Below, in pieces: positions 16,066 to 22,233 of a stretch of 31,677 bases of DNA. The notes under the pieces were generated by a model. That model did no database searches and was not told where the DNA came from. It worked only from the letters and a program-made list of their open reading frames with translations. Every line of letters begins with the position of its first letter. Position 1 is the first letter of the stretch. Both the position numbers and the translations under genes were made by a program. The stretch lies in contig JAFRQC010000097.1 in the NCBI GenBank assembly GCA_017428805.1, positions 1-31,677 on the forward strand. The letters run 5' to 3'. The DNA is from Prevotella sp. Lineage in GTDB: Bacteria > Bacteroidota > Bacteroidia > Bacteroidales > Bacteroidaceae.

Positions 16066-16964
16066 ACGTTGGTTGTTATTTTTTTAAGTTTGATGTCGTA
16101 GTGTTTTAATAGCGCCTGCATTTGTGTGTCGTTCTCGCCGCCGAAGCGGTTGGTGGCTGTCAGACGGTCTTTGGTGACCAACTGACGCAGCAGGTCTGTG
16201 TGGTAATAGGCGATGTGCGAGTCGGTGAGCATGCGCTTCTCTGCCTGAGAACGCAGTCCCATGACGTACAGCCAGATATCGTCGGCCTTGGGGCAGAGGG
16301 TAGTGAAGACAGCCTCGTTCTTGACCTCGTCGTCGAACACATGGCTGGGATAGAGCACACCACCAACGCCTAAAGGGAAAATATTAGCAGTGTCATATTG
16401 AAAACTGCAACCGACGTGGTGGTACTCTGGCCAGACATCATAGGTTGCAAGCTGATGATGGTCGTCTGTCACAGGTACTTTGGCAAAGCCGGTAATGATG
16501 GCCTTCGGGTACTGGCGGTGGGCATTGACGAACTCCTCGATGAAGCACTTGGTATAGTACAAATCGTCGTCGGCCGTGATGATATGTTTGTCTGGGAATA
16601 CCGACAGTGAATGGATGATCTTGGTATAAGAGCCGATATCCTTGCCGAAGCGCACTTCCAGCCCATAACCGCATAGGAAACGGAGGTCGCTGGGCAGGTT
16701 CTGGCTGCTGAATTCCCTTTCGTCGAGCCACAGTACGACGCGCTCAGGGCGAACCGTCTGCCGTAGCAACGAGTAGACCGTAAAAACAGCACTACCCTTG
16801 ACGCGCTTGCCATAGCTGGTAAGCGACACCACGACTGAGGTGTCTTGTGTCTTTGAGAGTCTGATGGTCTTGCGCAGTCGGATGTCATACATGACTTTCA
16901 ACTTCATGAGATTTCCCATGAAAGCATCTTTCAGAATACCTATCTTATTACTGAGATATTTCAC
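16062..16964 (-). CDS. Glycosyltransferase (GT-A type, DDD motif)
   Basis: A 300-residue protein with the order of a small GT-A glycosyltransferase: SVVVSLTSYGKRV (43-55) at the nucleotide-binding start, SLLRQTVRPERVVLWLDE in the next strand-helix unit, and Asp132-134 in TADDDLYY as the metal-binding motif; PKADDIWLY (about 226-234) may hold the catalytic acid. No membrane helix is seen. The chosen start is GTG at 16962-16964, 10 nt after the wza stop; ATG codons at residues 16 and 20 are possible alternatives but would remove only a poorly conserved tail. It probably adds a sugar during repeat-unit assembly. The acceptor is unknown. Confidence 0.8.
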   Translation of the reverse strand: MKYLSNKIGILKDAFMGNLMKLKVMYDIRLRKTIRLSKTQDTSVVVSLTSYGKRVKGSAVFTVYSLLRQTVRPERVVLWLDEREFSSQNLPSDLRFLCGYGLEVRFGKDIGSYTKIIHSLSVFPDKHIITADDDLYYTKCFIEEFVNAHRQYPKAIITGFAKVPVTDDHHQLATYDVWPEYHHVGCSFQYDTANIFPLGVGGVLYPSHVFDDEVKNEAVFTTLCPKADDIWLYVMGLRSQAEKRMLTDSHIAYYHTDLLRQLVTKDRLTATNRFGGENDTQMQALLKHYDIKLKKITTNV

Positions 16965-16974
16965 TTCCCCACCT

Positions 16975-17775
16975 TTATTTAAAGATGAGCACTGCGACGG
17001 TTGTCAGCACAGAGATGGCCGACAGCCAGAACGAGGCTTTGGTAATCTCGCTTGCGTTGGCCGTAGCCTGACGCTTCTTGTAGTCGTTGGGATCTACATA
17101 GACGATATCGTTCTGTTGGAGGTAATAGCCGGGCGAAGATGTTAATGCCTTCGGGTCTTGCAGGTTCAGCACATATACCTTCTGCTTGTCACCATCGGTG
17201 CGTATAACCTTTACCGCCTCACGATTACCCGTGATGTTCATGTCGCCAGCCATACTCAGTGCCTGGAGCACATTCACGCGGTCACTGTTGAACTCGAAGA
17301 AGCCGGGCTTGAACACGTCACCTACCACGGAGTAGCCCAAATTCATGAATTCGATCGTGACCACGGCATCGGTGGCGACATTTGTTTCTTCCATTGTCCG
17401 TTTCAGGTGGGCGGCCAGCTCAGAGCATGTCATGCCTGCGGCCTTCACCTTGCCCACGAGCGGGAAGTCGATGTAACCCTCAGGGTCGATGGTGTAACCC
17501 GATGCACCACGGCTTTGGGCAATCGACTGGATCTCCGTGTAGCCGATGATCTGTGAGGTCACGGGCAGGTTCAGTACATTATTCAGTTCTGCCGACTTGG
17601 TGTTCACGATGATCGACAGCTTGTCCGCTGGCTTTAGCACAATGCCTCTCGTGTCGGCTAATGGCAACGTTTCGCCATCAGTCCAGGTGGGAAAGTATGA
17701 TACGTTTTTCGGCGTCGTGCACGAGGCCAGAAATAAGGCCATGCAGCCTGTTCCGAGTAGTGTTTTAATGTTCAT
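16975..17775 (-). CDS. wza: Polysaccharide export outer-membrane lipoprotein (Wza family)
   Basis: First gene of the capsule operon. A 266-residue lipoprotein with a type II signal peptide (lipobox LASC, Cys19), a Poly_export domain starting near ADKLSIIVNTKSAELN, and one SLBB-type domain (YSVVGDVFKPGFFEFNSDR). A single hydrophobic helix near the C-terminus (WLSAISVLTTVAVLIF) would cross the membrane in the oligomer. Such proteins form the secretin-like channel through which the polymer leaves. The frame extends to 17859, but MNIKTLLGTGCMALF at 17775 gives a proper signal peptide and places the promoter -7 box 30 nt upstream. Confidence 0.93.
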   Translation of the reverse strand: MNIKTLLGTGCMALFLASCTTPKNVSYFPTWTDGETLPLADTRGIVLKPADKLSIIVNTKSAELNNVLNLPVTSQIIGYTEIQSIAQSRGASGYTIDPEGYIDFPLVGKVKAAGMTCSELAAHLKRTMEETNVATDAVVTIEFMNLGYSVVGDVFKPGFFEFNSDRVNVLQALSMAGDMNITGNREAVKVIRTDGDKQKVYVLNLQDPKALTSSPGYYLQQNDIVYVDPNDYKKRQATANASEITKASFWLSAISVLTTVAVLIFK

Positions 17776-17804
17776 TTCTACCTTAATAATATATAAATCG
17801 GGTG

Positions 17805-17812
17805 CAAAGGTA
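17805..17812 (-). promoter_or_regulatory. Capsule operon promoter, -7 box
   Basis: TACCTTTG on the minus strand, 30 nt upstream of the wza start. The -33 box is not evident. A 7-base inverted repeat (GCAGATT at 17824-17830, AATCTGC at 17851-17857) lies where a regulator could bind. No UpxY/NusG-like antiterminator gene precedes wza in this window. Confidence 0.6.
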
Positions 17813-17886
17813 CTCATTTTACCGCAGATTCCGTAGGAAAAAGTGAAAAAAATCTGCATAAACTGCGTAATCTATGATTTTTTTTG

Positions 17887-17894
17887 TACCTTTG
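17887..17894 (+). promoter_or_regulatory. -7 box upstream of the tmRNA-like segment
   Basis: TACCTTTG on the plus strand, 26 nt before the GGGGTTG hairpin. It is divergent from the wza promoter and would direct a transcript into the element's left end. Confidence 0.5.
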
Positions 17895-17919
17895 CACCGA
17901 TTTTACGGAATCAAGACCT

Positions 17920-17955
17920 GGGGTTGACTGGATTTGACTGACAACCCCTATTTTT
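17920..17955 (+). ncRNA. tmRNA 5'-end-like segment forming a hairpin; probable left attachment region
   Basis: Positions 17920-17940 resemble the universal 5' end of tmRNA: GGGG, then TTGAC, then TGGATTTGAC, the counterpart of the conserved GGxTTxGAC block. The rest of a tmRNA (tag frame, T arm, 3' end) does not follow. Instead GGGGTTG (17920-17926) is matched by CAACCCC (17942-17948) and then TATTTTT, so the segment can also fold as a hairpin of terminator type. The integrase gene begins 200 nt on. Either the element has inserted within ssrA, or a fragment of tmRNA was carried by the element, or the likeness is chance. Confidence 0.4.
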
Positions 17956-18022
17956 CAAAGGAATCTTAAGGAAGCTAAAAGCAGCTTATTCCTATTAACA
18001 AAGGGAATCCCGCAAATATTGC

Positions 18023-18097
18023 GTGTGGACAACTTTAGCATTAAGATGCGTTAAACTTCCTTTAAATGACTGCTTTTGTCCACACTTTTGTCCACAC
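18023..18097. repeat. Three TTGTCCACAC sites before the integrase gene (probable arm-type sites)
   Basis: TTGTCCACAC occurs at 18076-18085 and 18088-18097, forming a 12-base tandem repeat (TTTTGTCCACAC), and once inverted as GTGTGGACAA at 18023-18032. The inverted copy is joined to a small palindrome, CGCAA-ATA-TTGCG. Repeats of this kind between an attachment core and a tyrosine integrase gene usually bind the integrase N-terminal domain or an excision factor. They also lie just before the integrase -7 box. Confidence 0.6.
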
Positions 18098-18113
18098 TTT
18101 CAAAAAATCTTTG

Positions 18114-18121
18114 TACCTTTG
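18114..18121 (+). promoter_or_regulatory. Integrase promoter, -7 box
   Basis: TACCTTTG, 26 nt before the integrase ATG. A TTTG at 18087-18090, inside the second repeat, is 23 nt upstream, slightly too far for an ideal -33 box. Binding at the repeats should affect this promoter. Confidence 0.6.
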
Positions 18122-18147
18122 CATCGGACAAAGGTTTTTTAGGCAAG

Positions 18148-19386
18148 ATGGCACAAAAAAAGCTATTTCGTGATGCAAAGTCACTCATTGAAGGCTATGA
18201 ACTGACAGCCAAGCGCGGTACTCGCAAGGTCTATCTTATAGGCAGGGCGTTGCCGTCTGGTAATGTGGCACTGTTGAGGTATGTTAGCCGAGGCAGCGGG
18301 TCAGAGCGTGTCCGAGAGCGTGTAAGTACAGGAGTGATCCTTGAAGTCGAGACAGACATGATCGTCAAGAGGAACAATGAGGAAAAGGTAAGGCTCCAGC
18401 GTGTCACATGCGATATGGTCAATTCTGACCTGGAGAGGACTGAGGCCGACTTCGCACCCTCTCCTAAGAATAGGGTGCAGGTGGTTGATTATATCCTGAA
18501 AGTTGGCGAGAGGGCACTGTCAGAGACGGGGAACCGTCATAGTATCTATGCAACCATGCAATCACTTGCAAACCATATTGAGGTATATGCGGGTGCAGGT
18601 GTCACCTTCAAGGATGTGGATAAGAAATGGATCCTGAGTTTTATCGATTATTTGAAGAACGAGGCATTAAACCAGAACTATCTGAGGGCAAAAGATGAGG
18701 AAAACAGAAAGAAAGTTCCTATTTCGCAGAATACTCAGCACAGGCTTATCGTGAATCTCAACTATGTGATGAATGCGGCTGTAAGGGATGGCGTTATACG
18801 TCTAAACCCAATGAAGGAACTGTCTAAAAGGGAAAAGGTGGCAGAAAAGAAGGGTACTCGCGAATACCTTAATAAAGAAGAAATAGAAAGGCTGATGGCC
18901 ACACCTTTTACACATAGTCGGTATAATATCAAAGAAGCGTTTCTTTTCTCATGCTTTACAGGATTACGGTACTCAGATCTATGTATGATAAGGCGAGCCG
19001 ATTTCCACCGTGATGATCTTGGAGCATATCTTCGGATAAAGATGGTTAAGACGCATGAGCCGTTGAAAATCTATGTCCCAGATGTTGCTTTGAGATTATT
19101 GCCAAAAACGGAGGATGAGAATACTCCTTTGTTCAATCTACCAAAGAATGACTATGCCAATCAAACTCTTCGAAGATGGCTTGAAGATGCAAAGATAACC
19201 GGCAAAAAGATAACCTTCCATTGTGGGCGACATAGTGCAGCCACATTGTTGCTAAGTGCAGGGTTGCCACTGGCTGTTGTTGGTAAGCAGCTGGGACACC
19301 TCAAGGCCTCCACAACTGAGATCTATGCAAAATTGGTTGATGAGGCTCAAAGAAGTGCCGCTGCCAAGATGGATGAACTGTTTTAA
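18148..19386 (+). CDS. int: Tyrosine recombinase/phage integrase
   Basis: A 412-residue site-specific recombinase that would insert and excise the element. Residues 1 to about 100 form the arm-binding domain, about 108-215 the SAM-like core-binding domain, and about 238-410 the catalytic domain with Arg274 in TGLRYSDL, Lys301 in MVKTHEP, His358 and Arg361 in FHCGRHSAAT, His384 in LGHLKASTT and the nucleophile Tyr393 in EIYAKL. All six catalytic residues are present. The frame is open from 18076, but that stretch is promoter and repeats, and MAQKKLF at 18148 follows the -7 box well. The motif HCGRHSAAT is the form usual in Bacteroidetes phage and conjugative-element integrases. Confidence 0.95.
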   Translation: MAQKKLFRDAKSLIEGYELTAKRGTRKVYLIGRALPSGNVALLRYVSRGSGSERVRERVSTGVILEVETDMIVKRNNEEKVRLQRVTCDMVNSDLERTEADFAPSPKNRVQVVDYILKVGERALSETGNRHSIYATMQSLANHIEVYAGAGVTFKDVDKKWILSFIDYLKNEALNQNYLRAKDEENRKKVPISQNTQHRLIVNLNYVMNAAVRDGVIRLNPMKELSKREKVAEKKGTREYLNKEEIERLMATPFTHSRYNIKEAFLFSCFTGLRYSDLCMIRRADFHRDDLGAYLRIKMVKTHEPLKIYVPDVALRLLPKTEDENTPLFNLPKNDYANQTLRRWLEDAKITGKKITFHCGRHSAATLLLSAGLPLAVVGKQLGHLKASTTEIYAKLVDEAQRSAAAKMDELF

Positions 19387-19401
19387 ATTGTGTATGGGTT
19401 T

Positions 19402-19407
19402 AGGAGG
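19402..19407 (+). promoter_or_regulatory. Strong Shine-Dalgarno sequence
   Basis: AGGAGG, 8 nt before the ATG at 19416 and 11 nt before that at 19419. Such a site is unusual here, because Bacteroidetes genes mostly lack Shine-Dalgarno sequences, and it argues against the first ATG at 19410, only 2 nt away. Confidence 0.6.
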
Positions 19408-19415
19408 AAATGATA

Positions 19416-20141
19416 ATGATGAAATTGAGAGATATGACAACACGAGAATTTATAGATTCGTTGCTGCATCATAACGAATATTCTAAATTTGATGTCTATG
19501 ATGAACTTGATAAAAGGACGCATGGCTTTAACCAGGCGAGGGTTTCTGCATTGCTTGATCTGATGCTTACTCCATTTCCTTTTCCGAATATGACCCCAGA
19601 TGAGAGATATATGAGATTTGGGCTTATGACTATAGAAGAATGGAATCTTTTACAGCAAAAGCCATCTCCATCTTTGCATACTATAGTTATTAATGAGATT
19701 GATGATTGTGTTAAAATTCGGCCAAAGGAAGAAGAGTTATTTTGGTATGCTTATGATATACTTAATGACTCCTCTAATAGTAATGGGGTAACGTCACCAT
19801 TGCTAAGTCAAAATTGCAATTCTGACTACATGCTGGCGGCATTTAACAATAATAGCATGGCTGCAGACCATTTTATAAATCGAATATGCAACTTTCGAGG
19901 GCAACGAATAACAACTTTAGTTGCAATAGACATGATGGCCCTCAGATCTATTGGTATACTTAATTACGGTAAATTGACAGATTTTACTAAAGAATTGAAT
20001 ACTCTTATGAAGAGAATTGGCAAGAATCCTATTGGATATCAAGGTCTACATGCCGCTCTTGTTGCAAACGGGAAAGAAAACAATAGAGTAAGGGCTGCAA
20101 TATCATATTATAAGAATCTCGTAAATATCAAGTCGGAGTAA
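19416..20141 (+). CDS. Unknown protein encoded directly after the integrase
   Basis: A 241-residue soluble protein that I do not recognise. It begins MMKLRDMTTREFIDSLLHH and appears largely helical; no membrane segment, signal peptide or catalytic motif is seen. A Ser/Asn-rich linker (DSSNSNG) sits near the middle, and the C-terminal third is basic (LMKRIGKNPIGYQGLHAAL). The gene is visibly more AT-rich than the integrase, has its own Shine-Dalgarno and starts 29 nt after the integrase stop; a terminator covers its stop codon. The position between integrase and excisionase is where phages often carry accessory genes. Confidence 0.7.
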   Translation: MMKLRDMTTREFIDSLLHHNEYSKFDVYDELDKRTHGFNQARVSALLDLMLTPFPFPNMTPDERYMRFGLMTIEEWNLLQQKPSPSLHTIVINEIDDCVKIRPKEEELFWYAYDILNDSSNSNGVTSPLLSQNCNSDYMLAAFNNNSMAADHFINRICNFRGQRITTLVAIDMMALRSIGILNYGKLTDFTKELNTLMKRIGKNPIGYQGLHAALVANGKENNRVRAAISYYKNLVNIKSE

Positions 20142-20158
20142 TTTACTTCGACTTTTTT
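20130..20158 (+). terminator. Rho-independent terminator after the unknown gene
   Basis: AAGTCGGAGT (20130-20139) pairs with ACTTCGACTT (20145-20154) through a 10-bp stem with one G-T pair and a 5-base loop, running into six T. The stem includes the gene's stop codon. Confidence 0.8.
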
Positions 20159-20253
20159 GTGCTCTCTGTCTTATGAGACTATAATATAAGTAGAATCTAC
20201 TTGATTTTATTTTGATTATATTTCTTTTTGGAAGTTAAAAGAAACTAATTCCA

Positions 20254-20261
20254 TATCTTTG
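20254..20261 (+). promoter_or_regulatory. Promoter of the excisionase-type gene, -7 box
   Basis: TATCTTTG, 32 nt before the ATG. A TTTG at 20227-20230 is 23 nt upstream. Confidence 0.6.
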
Positions 20262-20293
20262 CAACAACAAATACAATTTAAGTTTTTAAAGAT

Positions 20294-20521
20294 ATGGTAG
20301 AAAAAAGATTTATGACTGCGACCGAGGCCGCTCAATATCTTGGGATAACCCGAGGGTATGTGTACAAATTAACATGTAAGAAGAAAATACCTTTTTATTC
20401 TCCGACAGGCCGTCACATCTTATTCCTGAAGAATGAACTTGACGAATGGGTGTTAAATAATCGGGTTTCAACCAATAAAGAAATTGAAGGCCAGGCTCAA
20501 AATGCTGCTGTGATTCCTTGA
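20294..20521 (+). CDS. Excisionase-family helix-turn-helix protein
   Basis: A 75-residue DNA-binding protein of the HTH_17/MerR-like excisionase family. The block MTATEAAQYLGITRGYVYKLTCKKKIPF, seen in parts at residues 7-35, is the winged helix-turn-helix, followed by the wing YSPTGRHILFLKNELDEWV. Proteins of this kind help a tyrosine integrase excise its element by bending DNA near the attachment site; the TTGTCCACAC repeats are possible targets. It has its own promoter and precedes the DUF6291 protein gene by 37 nt. Confidence 0.85.
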   Translation: MVEKRFMTATEAAQYLGITRGYVYKLTCKKKIPFYSPTGRHILFLKNELDEWVLNNRVSTNKEIEGQAQNAAVIP

Positions 20522-20526
20522 TTTTC

Positions 20527-20534
20527 TACTTTTG
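20527..20534 (+). promoter_or_regulatory. -7 box before the DUF6291 protein gene
   Basis: TACTTTTG, 24 nt before the ATG at 20559. No good -33 box is seen. Confidence 0.45.
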
Positions 20535-20558
20535 TGCTATCGATTGTGTGCTAATAGT

Positions 20559-21308
20559 ATGGACATGAATGTTAGAAATAGATTCTACTGGCATGAAGAA
20601 TGGGATGAAATGATCAATGGGGAATTGACCGCTTCTTTGCCTGATTCGGTTAGGGTAGAAATATACCGTGCTTTAACTCGGTACGGTTGTTATCATGATT
20701 TTGGCGATATAGAGTTATCTGATACAGCCAGAGGTGTCATTTCCGGATGCATGAGGACTTTAAATGCTGAGTGGGATGCATACCTAAAGCAATGTGATGC
20801 CAACAGAGAGAATGGTGCCAAAGGTGGTGCACCAAGGGGAAATAGAAACGCTCGAAAAAAGACAGATATAAAACAACCCAAAACAACCGAACGGGTTAAT
20901 TCGGCTTGTTTCCCAATATCAGATAATGATAATGGTTCGGATTCGGAAAATGATAATGATTCGGAAAATGATAATGATTCGGAAAATGAAAAAGACAAAA
21001 AAGAAAATGAAAAAGAGATAGAAAGAGAAAAAGATGGCTTTTCCTATGAAAAATTCATGAATTGGTACAACGAGCAGATCCAGAAAATCGATTTGCCGAA
21101 GATATCTGAGATGACAGACGAAAGGAAGAAAGCATTTGATATGATCATTAACGAATTTGGCAAAGAAGCAATAGTCACTGTTTTGCAGAAGATTGTTAAT
21201 TCTGATTTTTTGTGTGGTAATACCCAAAAAAGATTCAAAACGAATTTCGATTGGGCATTTAAGAGTGATAACTTCCGGAAGATCCTGGAGGGGAATTATG
21301 ATGATTAA
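20559..21308 (+). CDS. DUF6291-type phage protein, probably replication-related
   Basis: A 249-residue protein. The N-terminal part (about residues 1-95; RFYWHEEWDEMINGEL, VRVEIYRALTRYG) resembles the DUF6291 domain of Bacteroidetes phages and mobile elements, ending in the basic segment NGAKGGAPRGNRNARKK. A disordered acidic linker holds repeated DNDSEN units and a Glu/Lys-rich run. The C-terminal part ends FKTNFDWAFKSDNFRKILEGNYDD, like the tail of phage replication-initiator or DnaD-like proteins, where it contacts helicase or origin. The frame is open from 20532, but those residues overlap the -7 box, so ATG at 20559 is chosen (20565 is also possible). Role is inferred. Confidence 0.75.
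   Translation: MDMNVRNRFYWHEEWDEMINGELTASLPDSVRVEIYRALTRYGCYHDFGDIELSDTARGVISGCMRTLNAEWDAYLKQCDANRENGAKGGAPRGNRNARKKTDIKQPKTTERVNSACFPISDNDNGSDSENDNDSENDNDSENEKDKKENEKEIEREKDGFSYEKFMNWYNEQIQKIDLPKISEMTDERKKAFDMIINEFGKEAIVTVLQKIVNSDFLCGNTQKRFKTNFDWAFKSDNFRKILEGNYDD
20934..20987 (+). repeat. 18-bp tandem repeat in the DUF6291 protein gene
   Basis: GATAATGATTCGGAAAAT occurs at 20952-20969 and 20970-20987, preceded by an imperfect copy at 20934-20951. The unit adds DNDSEN to the acidic linker and keeps the reading frame. Confidence 0.75.
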
Positions 21309-21319
21309 AATGTGAGCGT

Positions 21320-21784
21320 ATGAAAACAGAAAATATTGCAACTTATCTCTTAAAGTCAACTGGTGCGCCTGTTGAGATAGAGCGTTATGGTTACTCCAAG
21401 TTGGTTATTAAGCTCGATGCGCAGAGCATTACGCTTTCCCAATTGGCAAACATGATAGAGACATGTGACGGGAAAGGATCATGTACAATAAGTATTGTCG
21501 ATGGTAAGTTTTCCATAGATATACCTTTGAGGAAAGGCGCAAAATTGGGTAGTACCAGGAAAGAGAGAAAGGAAATGAAAGATTATGGCTGTGATCCTTC
21601 AAAGCCTGTAAAATACCGTGCATATTATTCTGATGGTAAAGAACTTGAACGTAAAAAAGAAATCGTATATCCAGAAGATGATCATTGGTTTGAAAAGGCA
21701 CAAGCAGAGTTCATGAAAGAGATAGAAAACCATGGTTGTGAAATTCGGCATGGTTTGAATGAATTATCCGAAACTCTTACGTAG
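21320..21784 (+). CDS. Hypothetical phage protein
   Basis: A 154-residue soluble protein with no motif I recognise. It begins MKTENIATYLLKSTGAPVEIE and has an alternating strand pattern in its first half (KLVIKLDAQSITLSQLANMIE), a lysine-rich middle (GSTRKERKEMKDYG) and a charged C-terminus. It follows the DUF6291 gene by 11 nt, so it is probably cotranscribed, and ends at an unusual GC-rich patch (about 21784-21810). Confidence 0.6.
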   Translation: MKTENIATYLLKSTGAPVEIERYGYSKLVIKLDAQSITLSQLANMIETCDGKGSCTISIVDGKFSIDIPLRKGAKLGSTRKERKEMKDYGCDPSKPVKYRAYYSDGKELERKKEIVYPEDDHWFEKAQAEFMKEIENHGCEIRHGLNELSETLT

Positions 21785-21849
21785 GCGCGGGCGGGTGTGT
21801 ACGCGCAATACGTATATAGAAGAATAAGTTAATCGATATAAGAAAAATT

Positions 21850-22230
21850 ATGGATGAAATTATTAAAAACAGTAGCGAACTTGGTCTGAATTGTCAGACT
21901 GTGTTCATCGGTGGAGAGGGTTATGTCATAAACAACCCATCCGCAATAACAGTCAGCGAGGCATGTAAATGTGTAGCACAGATGAGTAGTATTGATGATC
22001 AGAATGCAATGCAAATGATGAGTGGCTCCGTATTGCTTGCCGAAGGTCTGTCATGGCTTATTGCTGGGGATGGCTCCATGAAGGAGAAACTGTCGGAATG
22101 TCCTTTGCAAGATCTTGTAGTTGCCTGGGCTGAGGCTTTTAGAGTGATACTGCCAAAGCTGAATTTGGCTTTTGTCGGAGAGTTGGTGAAATTTTCGAAA
22201 ACAGTAACGGAACTTAACAAATCAGAATAG
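21850..22230 (+). CDS. Hypothetical protein before the tape measure gene (possible tail assembly chaperone)
   Basis: A 126-residue protein whose stop codon is 3 nt before the tape measure start. In many tailed phages the gene just before the tape measure codes for a tail assembly chaperone, and this size fits. The middle (SACKCVAQMSSIDDQNAMQ region) is helical, and the C-terminus is amphipathic. No slippery heptamer or frameshifted extension, which chaperone genes often have, was found, so the call rests on position only. Confidence 0.55.
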   Translation: MDEIIKNSSELGLNCQTVFIGGEGYVINNPSAITVSEACKCVAQMSSIDDQNAMQMMSGSVLLAEGLSWLIAGDGSMKEKLSECPLQDLVVAWAEAFRVILPKLNLAFVGELVKFSKTVTELNKSE

Positions 22231-22233
22231 ACT

